Assembly: GCA_027603065.1 (NCBI GenBank)
Contig: JADGJP010000028.1
Coordinates: 289,146-353,145 of the forward strand
From: Geranomyces variabilis
Taxonomy: Eukaryota > Chytridiomycota > Chytridiomycetes > Spizellomycetales > Powellomycetaceae
Length of the DNA stretch: 64,000 nt
Direction of reading: 5' to 3'
Below, piece by piece: positions 12,401 to 21,231 of this stretch; position 1 is the first letter of the stretch; each line of letters begins with the position of its first letter. The translations under genes and the position numbers were made by a program. The notes beneath the pieces were generated by a model. It had not been told where the DNA came from and searched no databases. It was given only the letters and a program-made list of their open reading frames with translations.

Positions 12401-12517
12401 CCGACGGTTGTCATTGCTGAGAATGAGGACGAGGTTGCTGACGTCAAGGCGGGATGGTCTTTGAGCAAGGCGGCGGTGCCGGTGCGGCCCGTTAAAGAGT
12501 TTAAGGCAAAGATATAG
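9482..12517 (+). CDS. IDE: insulin-degrading enzyme-type M16A zinc metalloprotease
   Basis: Clam-shell peptidase that degrades short peptides. Single exon of 1011 aa, close to human IDE (about 1019). The inverted zinc motif HFCEH is at residues 92-96 and the third ligand glutamate is E173 in NAVDSEH. Other family stretches: FLGSEKYPKENDY, SGHSNAFTATENTCYYYD, KFGTGNLETL, FEDQLRTKEQLGY-like FDQLRTKEQLGYMVFSG in the C-terminal half, and QSEREPAYLEYRVEAFL. The frame stays open upstream to an ATG at 9296, but the extra 62 residues are low complexity and would run into the APC7 start region, so ATG 9482 is chosen. The C-terminus ends in Ala-Lys-Ile, close to a PTS1 peroxisomal signal. Animal IDE ends Ala-Lys-Leu. 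Confidence 0.95.
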   Translation: MAASVNALLNQNMAVGAANVTTTTPALPSAIAVFAQNITKPDQDDRQYRLLTLPNALQALLISDPSTDKASAALDCHVGHLCDLDDAAGLAHFCEHLLFLGSEKYPKENDYSSYLSAHSGHSNAFTATENTCYYYDCASDAMEGALDRFAQFFIAPLFSESGTEREMNAVDSEHKKNLQSDTWRVYQLEKDLSNPSHPYRKFGTGNLETLRDIPLQKGLDIRKVLLDFHDKYYSANIMKLVLLGKESLDELQELAVSKFSAVKNKNISVPSFPGHPLTAAEAGKEILIKPVKELRHLELTFPFPDTQKMYRSQPSKYLAHLIGHEGAGSILSLLKAKGWAVALSAGVSHGGINFDFFKISIDLTLAGAEHYEEIVPIVFQYISMVQANGIKEWIFHECQQLAAMSFRFKEKSPPSSYASRVAGYMHQYAPEDILSGPYLMYDYEPEKIATCLSYLRPDNFRLTLVSPTALEGTDASQIKVAAWYGTEYVLRDFPPNLVAALKSTVEHDPELFLPSPNEFIPESFDVRKTTAPFLPRAEIIQDDSIVRMWHKKDDMFWVPKANVWFQLKSPMSYVSPLACALTRIYTDLLKDALNEFSYYAEVADLSYALENNTDGMVLILSGYNDKLATLLTKIVDRMKNMTVDPKRFAFIREQVARSYKNWSMESPHQHAIYHVSYLTQEKLWTHQEKLAELDDMTPEDIERFYPQMLKHMHIEGLAHGNIETDKALELVAIVRNAFQPMSLPAFQRARTMRTQVLPAGSSYVHTRTVPNPDNVNSAIEYFLQVGDFTDVELRSRLNLFSQIASEPAFDQLRTKEQLGYMVFSGLRKSTGAMGFRVIIQSEREPAYLEYRVEAFLVSLRKTIEDMTDEEYGKHQTALIARMLEKDKNLSQESQRLWTHVSSRYYNFDQHVVDAGKVKQVSRADLVAFFDEFIDPASARRSKLSVHVKSQKCPAPKEPYSEEELAKIAAVLASPTVVIAENEDEVADVKAGWSLSKAAVPVRPVKEFKAKI

Positions 12518-12648
12518 AGAAAGAAGAGAACAGAGAGTTTTGGTCGTATAGCGCTCAAATCTGTACAGCGTTTGTTTACCAATCAAATCAATTATATTTC
12601 TTTGTGGTACTCTATGCAGCGTCTCTTCTGCCTCTTCGTGTTGTGTAT
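12518..12648. terminator. convergent 3' ends of IDE and ZC2HC1-like genes
   Basis: Only 131 bp between two stop codons on opposite strands, with A/T-rich stretches on both sides, so the mature transcripts probably overlap at their 3' ends. No canonical AATAAA was singled out. Confidence 0.4.
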
Positions 12649-14408
12649 CTACTGTTTCGGTTTGGTTCTCGGAGTGGGCGGCTTGTACGCAACCCGCTTC
12701 TTGACCATCTCTTCCCTCGACAAGGCCCCGTTCGCAGCAGCACCAGGAACCGGCCGCGTTGCCGTAGTCCTGTACAGTTTCTTTTGCTGCGACTCCTTGC
12801 AAAACGGGATATGGCGTGCGGCTGTGTCCTTTTGGAACCGGCGCGTGCAGTACTCGCACTGTACGAAATCCGGATCAGGTTCCGACAGGACGTGTGCGGC
12901 ACCGCCGCCGCCAGCGGAACCACCGCTCCCCGCTGGTTGCCGCGCGGCGCGCACCATTTGGATGAACTTGTCGTGCTTGACGCGCCAGTTTGCTGGGCGG
13001 GGTTTGATGGGTGTTGATTCATGGGAAGTGTTAGTAGTGGTGTTGGTGATTGTCCTGTTGGCTGTTTTTAAGCGTCCGTGGTGTTCGTCCGTCATGGCGT
13101 TCTCGCGGATCTTGCTGGCGTATTGCTCGAGCTCGGTGCCCTTGACGCGGGCTTTGATGATGTCGAATACTTTGCGGGGCTTTTGCATCTTGGAGCATGC
13201 AATTGCGTGCTTGTCCTAGGAATCGAGAAGAAGCAAAGCGGGTTGAGTGCGGGCAAATCACATGTTAGAGGGTTAAACCAGTTTTTTACCAGTCGGTCTA
13301 ATTCCAGAAACTTTCGTCCGCAGGTCGGACATGGGTGCCGGTCATCTGCATCTGCAACGGGCGGCTGCTCGGCCGGATCGAACGTCCCGTCATCCCACTG
13401 TGGTTGCGCGACTTGCTGCCGATGCTTTTTGGGAGCAGCAGCAGGCGCGGAATATACAGGCGGCTGCGGCGGCGATGATGCGGCATCCTGCCATGGAAAC
13501 TCATCCTCCACCACCTCGTGATGGACCTCAAACTCGTCGTCAGCGTACGCCTCTGGCTCATCTACCAGTGCGATCGCGGAAGAAGCGTGAGAAAGCGCCG
13601 TGACGCCTGCGGGCTGCGACAGCACGGTTTTCTTGGGCACGAAGCGGCTGCGCGTTGGTAACACCACGGCCGCAGCGGCGTGCTCGGCGGCCTCGGCGGC
13701 GCGCGAAATATTGAGCTGATGGTGATGCGGAGTGTAGTCACCGCCGCCGCCCCATTCTACAGCTGTCGAACGGCGTTGCGCGGCCTGATTCAGTCGGTTA
13801 AGCTCGACGGCGCGGTCTAGCTGGGCCCGTACGCGGGAGCTGTCGGTGGGATAACGCGTTGTGGTTGTGACGGCGTGGCGGGCGTCGGTGGCGGTTGCCG
13901 AGCGCTCGATCCCGCGGCAGGTGCGGTGGTGGTCGGATAGCTTTTGCTGCGGGATGTTCTCCATGCCTGTCATTCGCAGAGCAGAGGTGGTGAGCGGTAA
14001 CCAAGCAGCGTGTCGAGGCCAAGGTTGCACAGCGAACTTACAGCTTGAGCATGGATAGTATGTCCCACGACCATCTGCGGCCGCAGAGAACGCGGGGCCG
14101 TTGCGATTCTTTCGATCGCCTGTGCGAACACTTTTTCTTAAGCAACTGCGGCAAAATGGAATCAAAGCGGTGTTAAAGACAAAAAGAAACCTGTCATCCC
14201 AAGCTAAAAAGCATTGTAGATTTTTTCCTTACCTGCGCTGATGAGCAGGGAGCGAGGCCTTCGAGTACGTTGTGCCGCAAATGTGGCAGAGCCGTGCGGC
14301 TTTTGAAGCCGACGAAGGAGCGCTCTGCGCGTGCACCGCCGGCTTGCGCGTCAGATCATAGTCTGTTGCGCTTCCGCCGCTGCCAAGTGAGTCTCTTGAA
14401 GTCATCAT
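12649..14408 (-). CDS. ZC2HC1-type C2HC zinc-finger protein
   Basis: Four exons on the complement: 14233-14408, 14042-14145, 13290-13966 and 12649-13215, 507 aa. Four C2HC fingers can be seen: LCHICG..HQRSC near residue 50, PCSSC..HHRTC near 90-110 (split by an intron), CPTCGRKF..DKHAIAC near 310, and CEYCTRRF..HIPFC near the C-terminus. The last two, with KVFDIIKARVKGTE and NWRVKHDKFIQMVRAA between them, are the arrangement of animal ZC2HC1A (FAM164). The middle of the protein is low complexity (Ala, Pro, acidic). Two extra N-terminal fingers make it longer than the animal proteins. The cellular role of the family is poorly known; family members occur in organisms with cilia, which would fit a zoosporic fungus but is only an inference. 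Confidence 0.85.
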
Positions 14409-14953
14409 TATGCGGGTATAATATTGATTAGTGCGGGCGGTCTGTTTTTATTCTTTGCGAACGCGCGCGTGGGAGCTGTCGAAAAAAACGCGCTTGTCAG
14501 AAAAATTACGCAGCGGTCGTGTTCGGTAAATGATGAGCGCCAACGGACTTGCGCTCAATGCAATAACTAACAGATGCGTTTACGATGCACCGCAGCTGCT
14601 GGGCCACTTGTGTTCGCAGTTGTTGATTCTGTGGGGCATGCGCCGGAAATAGCAGGTCTTCTCGCGTAATCAATAGGCCACAGTCGCTGCTGTCAGATGT
14701 TGCTGCTTTATTAGTCTCACCCGCCCATCATCCGCCCGCCGCCCCTTTTTTTCTCGTATAAGCAGGCAGCCCTTCTTTTCCGCTGCCCTCCTCGTTTTCT
14801 TCTTTCGCCTTTCATTTTGTCTCTCGCCGAGGCCCCAGTTAAGGCATCCCTCACCCCCCTGCACATACTGCATATTTATCGTACAAAGCGGGGCAATCGC
14901 AAAGCAAAAGTCACAGTCTATAACGGCGAGAAAAAGATTCCGCCTTCCATACA
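14409..14953. promoter_or_regulatory. divergent intergenic region ZC2HC1-like / Rieske
   Basis: 545 bp between two divergent start codons. No coding potential recognised. Presumably holds both promoters. Confidence 0.4.
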
Positions 14954-17258
14954 ATGTCCGACTTTCATCCCCGCAGCGGCGGTCTCTCCAGCCGCGCTAC
15001 ATCTCTCGAAGGCGGGCTGAATCATTCGCCCCGCCCATCAAGCCTCTCCCACATCGTCCACCCAGCACCGCCTCCCGCGCCGCCTCTTGGCACAACGCCT
15101 GCCCTGTGGTTTTCTGCGCCTGATCTCCGTCTCGCCAGGGCAGCCGAAGCCGAACTCGTTGAGCCGGAAAGCCAGGCGCAGCAGAGGGCCCGTGCAAAGT
15201 TTTTTGATGAGGTTACCAGCACTGATCTAAGGAGGTGGTGGTACCCAGTTAGCGTGAGCGAGGATCTTGGCAGAAGCACTGTGTTGGGAGCTGAGCTTTT
15301 GGTAGGCACGCATGTGTGAGAAGTTTAGCTGGGCACAAGGATGCGAAGCTGACTATAATCTCTTGTGTTAGGGCGATCCTATCGTGCTCTGGCGTGACAG
15401 AGAAGGCACTGCGGTGGTGAGTATTTGCAAAATGGCACAGTGCACCCAGCCCTCTGACTCAATATGAATGCCCTCCCACAAACAGTGTCTGGAAGACAAG
15501 TGCGCACACCGTAGCACTCCGCTGTCGCTTGGCCGCGTTACACCCGCTGGTGAGCTTGAGTGCGCATACGACGGCTGGCGGTACGACTCGGAAGGCAATG
15601 TCACGCACATCCCTGCACTGCTGCCTGACCGTGACATCCCGACCAATGCCTGTGCGCGCCGCTATCCAACCGTTGAGCGCGACGGCTTGTTGTGGGTACG
15701 AATCAAGTTTTCAGCATTTTCTAGGGTTGTTTTTGAGAAAACTTGAGTAGTGACATGATGTATTTGACGCTCACTAGGTCTGGCCGGGCGATGCAACACT
15801 CCCTGCGTACGACATCCACGCGCGCCTGCCGCCAATTCTTTCGCCGGGAAGCCAGTCGGCCGTGCAGGCCGCGGCGCCCACCCTTGCTGCTGGTGTCGCT
15901 CGCGTCACCGACGATTCCGATGACGATGTCTTGGGCGATAAGAAGGGCTCGCAGCCGGGCCCGGACGGCGAAAGGGCCGAGTCGGCCGATAGCTGGGGTC
16001 GCGTCTTCACCAGCGTCATGGATCTCGATGTAGATCAGAGCGTGCTTGTCGAGTGCTTTTTGGATTATCCGCATGTAAGTTGCATTCACTATCGCGATAG
16101 CTAGCGAGTGTGCGGCGCTAATGGGGTTGCTCTCATATTTCAGCTGGCGTATACCCGGCCGTCTGGCCTGATCACCCATCCGCCGCACCCGGTACCAACG
16201 CCTGTGCAGGTTGAAATAAAGTTCCAAACTGACTCGCCTGGGGTCATGGCGACGATCAACCGCCCCGAATGGAAAGACGCATCACCCGTGCAAGTCAGAT
16301 TCATCCCGCCTTGTCACGTACGTGTCAAACTTCTTTACTTTCTTTGTCTCCCGCGGATATCATGGACCGCTGATCAACCTCATTTCCTCTCTCTCCTACA
16401 TTTAGGTGCAAATCTCGTCCAACGTCGATGGCTATAAGTTCAACCAGACGATACACTGTGTTCCAACGCGCCCGGGCTTCACCCGCCTTATCTACCGCCA
16501 CTCGCGAAATTATTGGAACTGGATTGACTGGCTGCCATTTGTAGGCAACATGTACAACAAGGCTTGGGCAAACCGCATCATGGGCGAATATCATATGTTG
16601 CGGGGGATGCAGGATCGTTTGAGGGTGGGCGCAAAACCTTGGTAAGTACAATATGCGGTAACAAAGCATGTAAACGCCTTCTGACATTCGTCTCGTGCAG
16701 GAATGCTCCAATCCAGGCCGATCTGTTACCGCGCTACTACCGCGAATGGTACAAGCGCTGCATGGTTAAACACTCGCCATTCTTTTCGACGTTTGCACCT
16801 TTTTCGCTCCCACAAGCGCAATCTTCCACGGCGGCAACGAGCAACAGTGGCCAGCCGCCGATGACCTATATGAATCCGTACGGCGAGCCCACTGCGCGTC
16901 CGTTTGCAATTTCCGGCCCTCCGCGCTACACACTCGCGCACATCCCTCAGCCCACTCCGTCGCAACTCGGCATTATCCAAGCTGCAAGCGCGGCAGCAGC
17001 GACTGCGGCGGTTCAGGCATCGGCTGGCGCGAGCAGGAGGGGCAGCATTGCCAACCTTGTTGGAGTGGGCGGCGTCGGTGGTGGCGCAACTGGCAGTCGG
17101 CGCGGCAGCATGATGTGAGTTGCTTGCAGATTTCGTCCCCTTGCGACTGGTTTGCGAAGAGATTAAACAGGCTCCACCTTTGTAGCATTATGCCGCCGGT
17201 TTCTGCTCCCCCACAAACCGCAACGGGATCGGCGCAGCGTGTTGTAGCGCCGGCGTAA
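14954..17258 (+). CDS. Rieske non-haem oxygenase-like protein with missing metal ligands
   Basis: Exons 14954-15301, 15372-15416, 15486-15695, 15778-16074, 16144-16317, 16406-16641, 16701-17114 and 17186-17258; 598 aa. The fold matches ring-hydroxylating or PaO/choline-monooxygenase-like proteins: RWWYPV, GDPIVLWRDREG, then the Rieske pair. The first half of the cluster motif is intact (C137-A-H139-R). The second reads C157-A-Y-D160-G-W, where the usual sequence is C-x-x-H-G-W, so one iron ligand is Asp. In the catalytic domain CFLDYPHLAYTR keeps D297 and H300, but residue 305, normally the second iron His, is Arg. A Ser/Ala/Gly-rich tail follows. The final intron (gtgagt, 17115-17185) is optional: reading through it stops at 17118. 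Substrate unknown; possibly a pseudoenzyme. Confidence 0.85.
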
Positions 17259-17817
17259 AGGTTGACAAGTTTCCCCTAAGGAACTGCAGCGACGCATTTA
17301 ACAATCTGAAGCACTGGACTTAAGCGACTGAGCTCAAATCAACAAAAAAACAACCACAGCAAAAGCGCAAAAATTATAGCAAGGGAGTACGCCGTTAACC
17401 CCGGTCACCAATGGGAGGTGAACGCTGGGACGACTTTCGATCTGGCGTGATGGGCAAATATTCTTTTTTCTTTTTCTTTTTCTCTCGATAAAATCTGTAT
17501 TGTGTGTGAATCAAATTCTGTCTTTCTCATTAGTAAATAGACGATTGCCTGTTGCCCGTCATCCTGTTGCCCGTCATTTCCTCAAAGCCAAGAACGTGCC
17601 GGATATGAGGCAGGCTGTCAAGGCAAAAGCGCAGCCAAATTGATGACTCACATGCCCTGTCTTTGAACTGCAACCAAAGTTTCTTCCCCGCGCAACCCGC
17701 TGCTCGTCAGCCAACAACTCGCTGCTCGACCCGCTGGCCCCCGCGCCTTCCTTTTTGGTGGCGGCGCAAGACAGATAGGAAGGGAGAGACTCTTAGAGGA
17801 GCAAGGGCGAAACCAGC
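17259..17817. other. intergenic
   Basis: 559 bp between the Rieske-like gene and the COP1-like gene. Holds a T-rich run near 17463-17490 and an imperfect duplication of cctgttgcccgtcat at about 17547 and 17562. I looked here for a RING-encoding exon of the next gene and found none. Confidence 0.4.
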
Positions 17818-20049
17818 ATGACAGCGAATGCCGGAACCCCACCACCCGCACTTCCAACACAAGGTTGGTGCTGAGCAGTGAGTGCTCGCGTATGGACGCC
17901 CTCTGACGCAACCATTCATATATCAAACCCCTCTAGATGTGGATAGCGTGCAAAAGCCAGACGACCAGCACGCAGGGCAGCACCTGGCGCAAAATATGCG
18001 TACCGAAGTTTCGCTTCACCTGTTGCGCGAGTTCTTGCTGTCGACACAGCGAGCCAAACAGGCGGCCTTGAGCGAGCTGACGGAGCAACTGGCAGTTCTG
18101 GAGCAGGACATTTCAAAGATTGATGCCCTGGTTACCTGTGTTCGCGAGTCTCTACAACCAAAATATCCGCCGGCTGCTGTGCCGTCCGCTGTGCCGACAG
18201 AATACGAGGGCCTTGGAAAGAAACGCTCTCTGGACGAGATGGAGAACAGCCAGAATAGCATTACTGTCCCGAACTCGCTTGGATTCGCGACGCGTCCCAC
18301 CAAAAAAGCCAGGCTGCTCTCTGCGTCGTCACTTGTGCGGAAGAGGTGCGAGCGGATTGAACTTCATGCCGATGAGTTGCGAACAACCTATTTCGACGCA
18401 AGGCCAAAGGGTATGAAGAGCAAAGGACCCATGTGTTCCACCAGTGCTTCTGGATGTCTGCTCATATCTCGAGTTTTCTGCCTTCGTTTCGCGCAGTTCA
18501 CGCGACGGATTTGGATGTTGAGGACAGCGGCCTCTCTTTATTTGCAGACGATCTGGCCGATCTCTCTCGCTACACACGGCTCCGCACCGTCGCCAACCTC
18601 GATTATGCTCATGGCTTGTATAACACCGGGTCGTGCATTGTCTCGTCCATTGACTTTGATAAGGATGACCATTTTTTCGCTACGGCCGGCGTGACGAAGA
18701 AAATCAAGATATTTGACTACCGGAACGTGCTCGCTGATATGCGGGAAGAAATATTTGGACCAACGCATCAAGTCACGAATGGCGGCAATGGAGCTCGCGA
18801 TTCGGACGATGATGCGGTTCCGACAGCGGAAAACTTGACACGCGATGAGGAGAGTGCGGACGAGGCGCAAGAGGAGGATATTGCTGGTGATCAAGTTCCT
18901 CGTTTTCCGATCATGGAAATAGGATGTGATTCAAAGATCAGGTACGTGGGTTGTCATGATGCTGTGCGCGCTGGCTGGTTCGTCATATTCATCCACATCT
19001 GGTCGAGACAGTTCATTAGCTTGGAATCCTTGCGTGAACTCTCACCTGGCATCTGCAGATTACGAGGGGCTTGTTCATTTGTGGGATTCGGAAATGGGAT
19101 CTACCATTCGCAGCTTTGACGAACACGAAAAACGGGTGTGGTCTATTGATTGGGCCACTGACAACCCTAAACTCTTTGCTAGTGGCAGCGACGACGCGAA
19201 AGGTAAGTCATCTACGCTGCAAAGCAGGTTGCAACGTCATCGACTCATGCGGTTTCATAACGCAGGCAAGCTTTGGTCGGTCAATCAACGATCGGCAGTT
19301 GCCACTGTGCAAAGCACTGTAAACTTGTGTACCGTCAAGTGGAATCCAGAAGTCCGCTACCAAATTGCATTTGGCTCGGCCGGTAAGGAAAGCATGTCAA
19401 CACGATGGATGCTGTCTCTGCACAACCGCGACGTCTGATTCTTATGACTTGCGCACAGACCACCATATCCATTACTACGATACACGCAACCTCGCAACTC
19501 CGGTGCATGTTTTTCAGGGCCACTCCAAAGCGGTCTCTTACGTCAACTTTGTAAACGCCAACACGTTGCTCTCATGCTCGACCGACAGCACTCTGCGATC
19601 TTGGGACGTGTCCGAGTCGATACGCACAGGCGAGTCGAAGTGTACGCAAAGGTACGCGGGTCATGTCAACGTGAAAAATTTTGTTGGAATGAGTGTCGAC
19701 TGCAACGGCGAGTATATCGCGTGCGGCAGCGAGACGGACGAGGTGCATGTTTATTGGAAGTGGTTGAGTCAGGCTGTTGTCAAACGGGAGATGGGCGGGG
19801 CTCGGGATCCAATCACGGTAAGCCGTCGCCTTCACAGACAGTCCGTTTGCGCTCGATAAATCACCGCCCAAGTTCACATTTATTTGCTATTCGCTCTCGC
19901 ATTATGCATAGGCGCGAATCATCCCTCGCCGAAAGCAGGAACAGCCGACAGTGGGCGGACCGTTCTTGAGCTCGATTTGCTGGCAGCGAACCCAGCCTGG
20001 CCGGCTGATTGCGGCGAATTCGCACGGCCGGGTGTCAGTTATGGAGTAA
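17818..20049 (+). CDS. COP1/SPA-like WD40 protein without a RING finger
   Basis: Exons 17818-17863, 17937-18410, 18497-18941, 19012-19202, 19266-19382, 19459-19817 and 19912-20049; 589 aa. COP1 is the substrate receptor and E3 ligase of the COP1-SPA-DET1 system. The C-terminal half is a full COP1-type WD40 propeller: IVSSIDFDKDDHFFATAG, VTKKIKIFDY, VNSHLASADYEG, LFASGSDDAKGKLWS, HYYDTRNLATPVHVF, GHSKAVSYVNF, STDSTLRSWD, KNFVGMSVDCNGEYIACGSE, and a last blade ending AANSHGRVSVME. Residues about 40-80 form a predicted coiled coil (TEVSLHLLREFL..). The start ATG lies in a 46-nt exon joined phase 1 to the coiled-coil exon. No CxxC..H RING pattern is present in the 500 bp upstream. So it looks SPA-like in architecture though COP1-like in its propeller. 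Confidence 0.88.
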
Positions 20050-21231
20050 GTGTAGGACGCGTGTGGGCCAACCGGAACACAACATCACCTTCGCTGAACC
20101 ATCGTCACCTTCTTATCCGCACCGAGCCATTTAGTTGTGCGTGTGTGTGTGTGTGTGTACATACACCCATTTACAAGAATTGCGCAAAGGAAATTTCCTA
20201 ATGATCACATGCAAAAGGCTTCTGTTTCAACACCCCCGGGTATCCAGCAAAAGTAGTCGCATCTGAAAAGAGCATCCGTTATCGGCGTCACCGCGGCGGC
20301 TCTCACCTCAGCGCTGTCTGCCGTGCTATTTGCATTTCTACTCCTTCTTGACCAGTGTCACCGGGCATTCAAAAAATACATCCCTCCTGGCAATCGAATC
20401 GCTGCAGGAAGACTGTTGTTGTTTCGCTGTCCAGGGCTCGGAAAGGGCTTGGCGTCAGTGAATATGTACTTTTGAACGCTTGCAAGTCGGAGATGGCTCG
20501 AAAGAAACTTAACGAGGCGAGGAAACGCGATGTGCGAAAGTCAAGCTTGACGAGGCAGGTGCCATGGGCTTGAGGTGAAACCTCGGTCGGCGAGGAAAAA
20601 GCGACGGGCGCGGGTGAAGCGTGGTTATACTAACCGACGCCGATGCGCCGGCGGTGGATGGAAGTTTAGAAAAAGAGATGCGATGTGCGCAGAGAGTGAC
20701 GTATTCATTTCTGACAGCTCACTTTCCCCCGCTCTCCCACATCCGATTTTCCCAATATAAAGAAAGCCACTAAAGCGCAAGGTCGGCAACCTCGCGGCTA
20801 ACAAGGCAAGCTTACTCTTGCGTCTCATGTGTCATTTTCTGGAAGGCGGCAGCAAAGGAGAAGGAGATGGTGTCTCCGGGTCCGAGATAGTTGAAGGAAA
20901 GGATCTCGTCTGGCGTTTGTAGGCGTTGCGGGGACATTGATACTGGCTTTCCCTCGCAGGCCATTTGAGAAGAGGCGCGGGAATAACACAAGCAATGAGA
21001 ACCCGGATTGGGGCGTTTTTCACTAAATTGCCTTCTTGCTCTCGCCTTCCCCGGCAAAACGCGGCTGGTCAAACACACGGAAGCAAACGGGGTACTTGTT
21101 TGTTTATTAACTAATGAGGTTCATTCGCACGCATATTTGTTTTGTCCACTTTGTACTGGCTGCTTCTCCCAACCCCCTGCACGACTCCTTCCCCAAAAAA
21201 ATTCTTCATAACGTCAGGGCCCCACGCCGCT
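20050..21231. other. intergenic, convergent 3' ends of COP1-like and Argonaute genes
   Basis: About 1.2 kb. Contains a TG dinucleotide run at about 20140-20158. A short open frame on the complement at 20812-20964 is listed separately. Otherwise nothing recognised. Confidence 0.4.
20812..20964 (-). CDS. possible short hypothetical protein
   Basis: A 50-residue frame on the complement beginning MACEGKPVSMSPQRLQ. I do not recognise it. It is kept because its middle (DEILSFNYLGPGDTISF) is of even composition, unlike the biased frames around it. It could be the last exon of a longer gene, as the frame stays open upstream for another 38 codons. Low confidence. Confidence 0.2.
   Translation of the reverse strand: MACEGKPVSMSPQRLQTPDEILSFNYLGPGDTISFSFAAAFQKMTHETQE

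Noticed and set aside
12113-12859. 248-codon frame on the complement spanning IDE and ZC2HC1 3' ends
   Set aside because: Overlaps conserved coding sequence of the protease on the other strand and resembles nothing.
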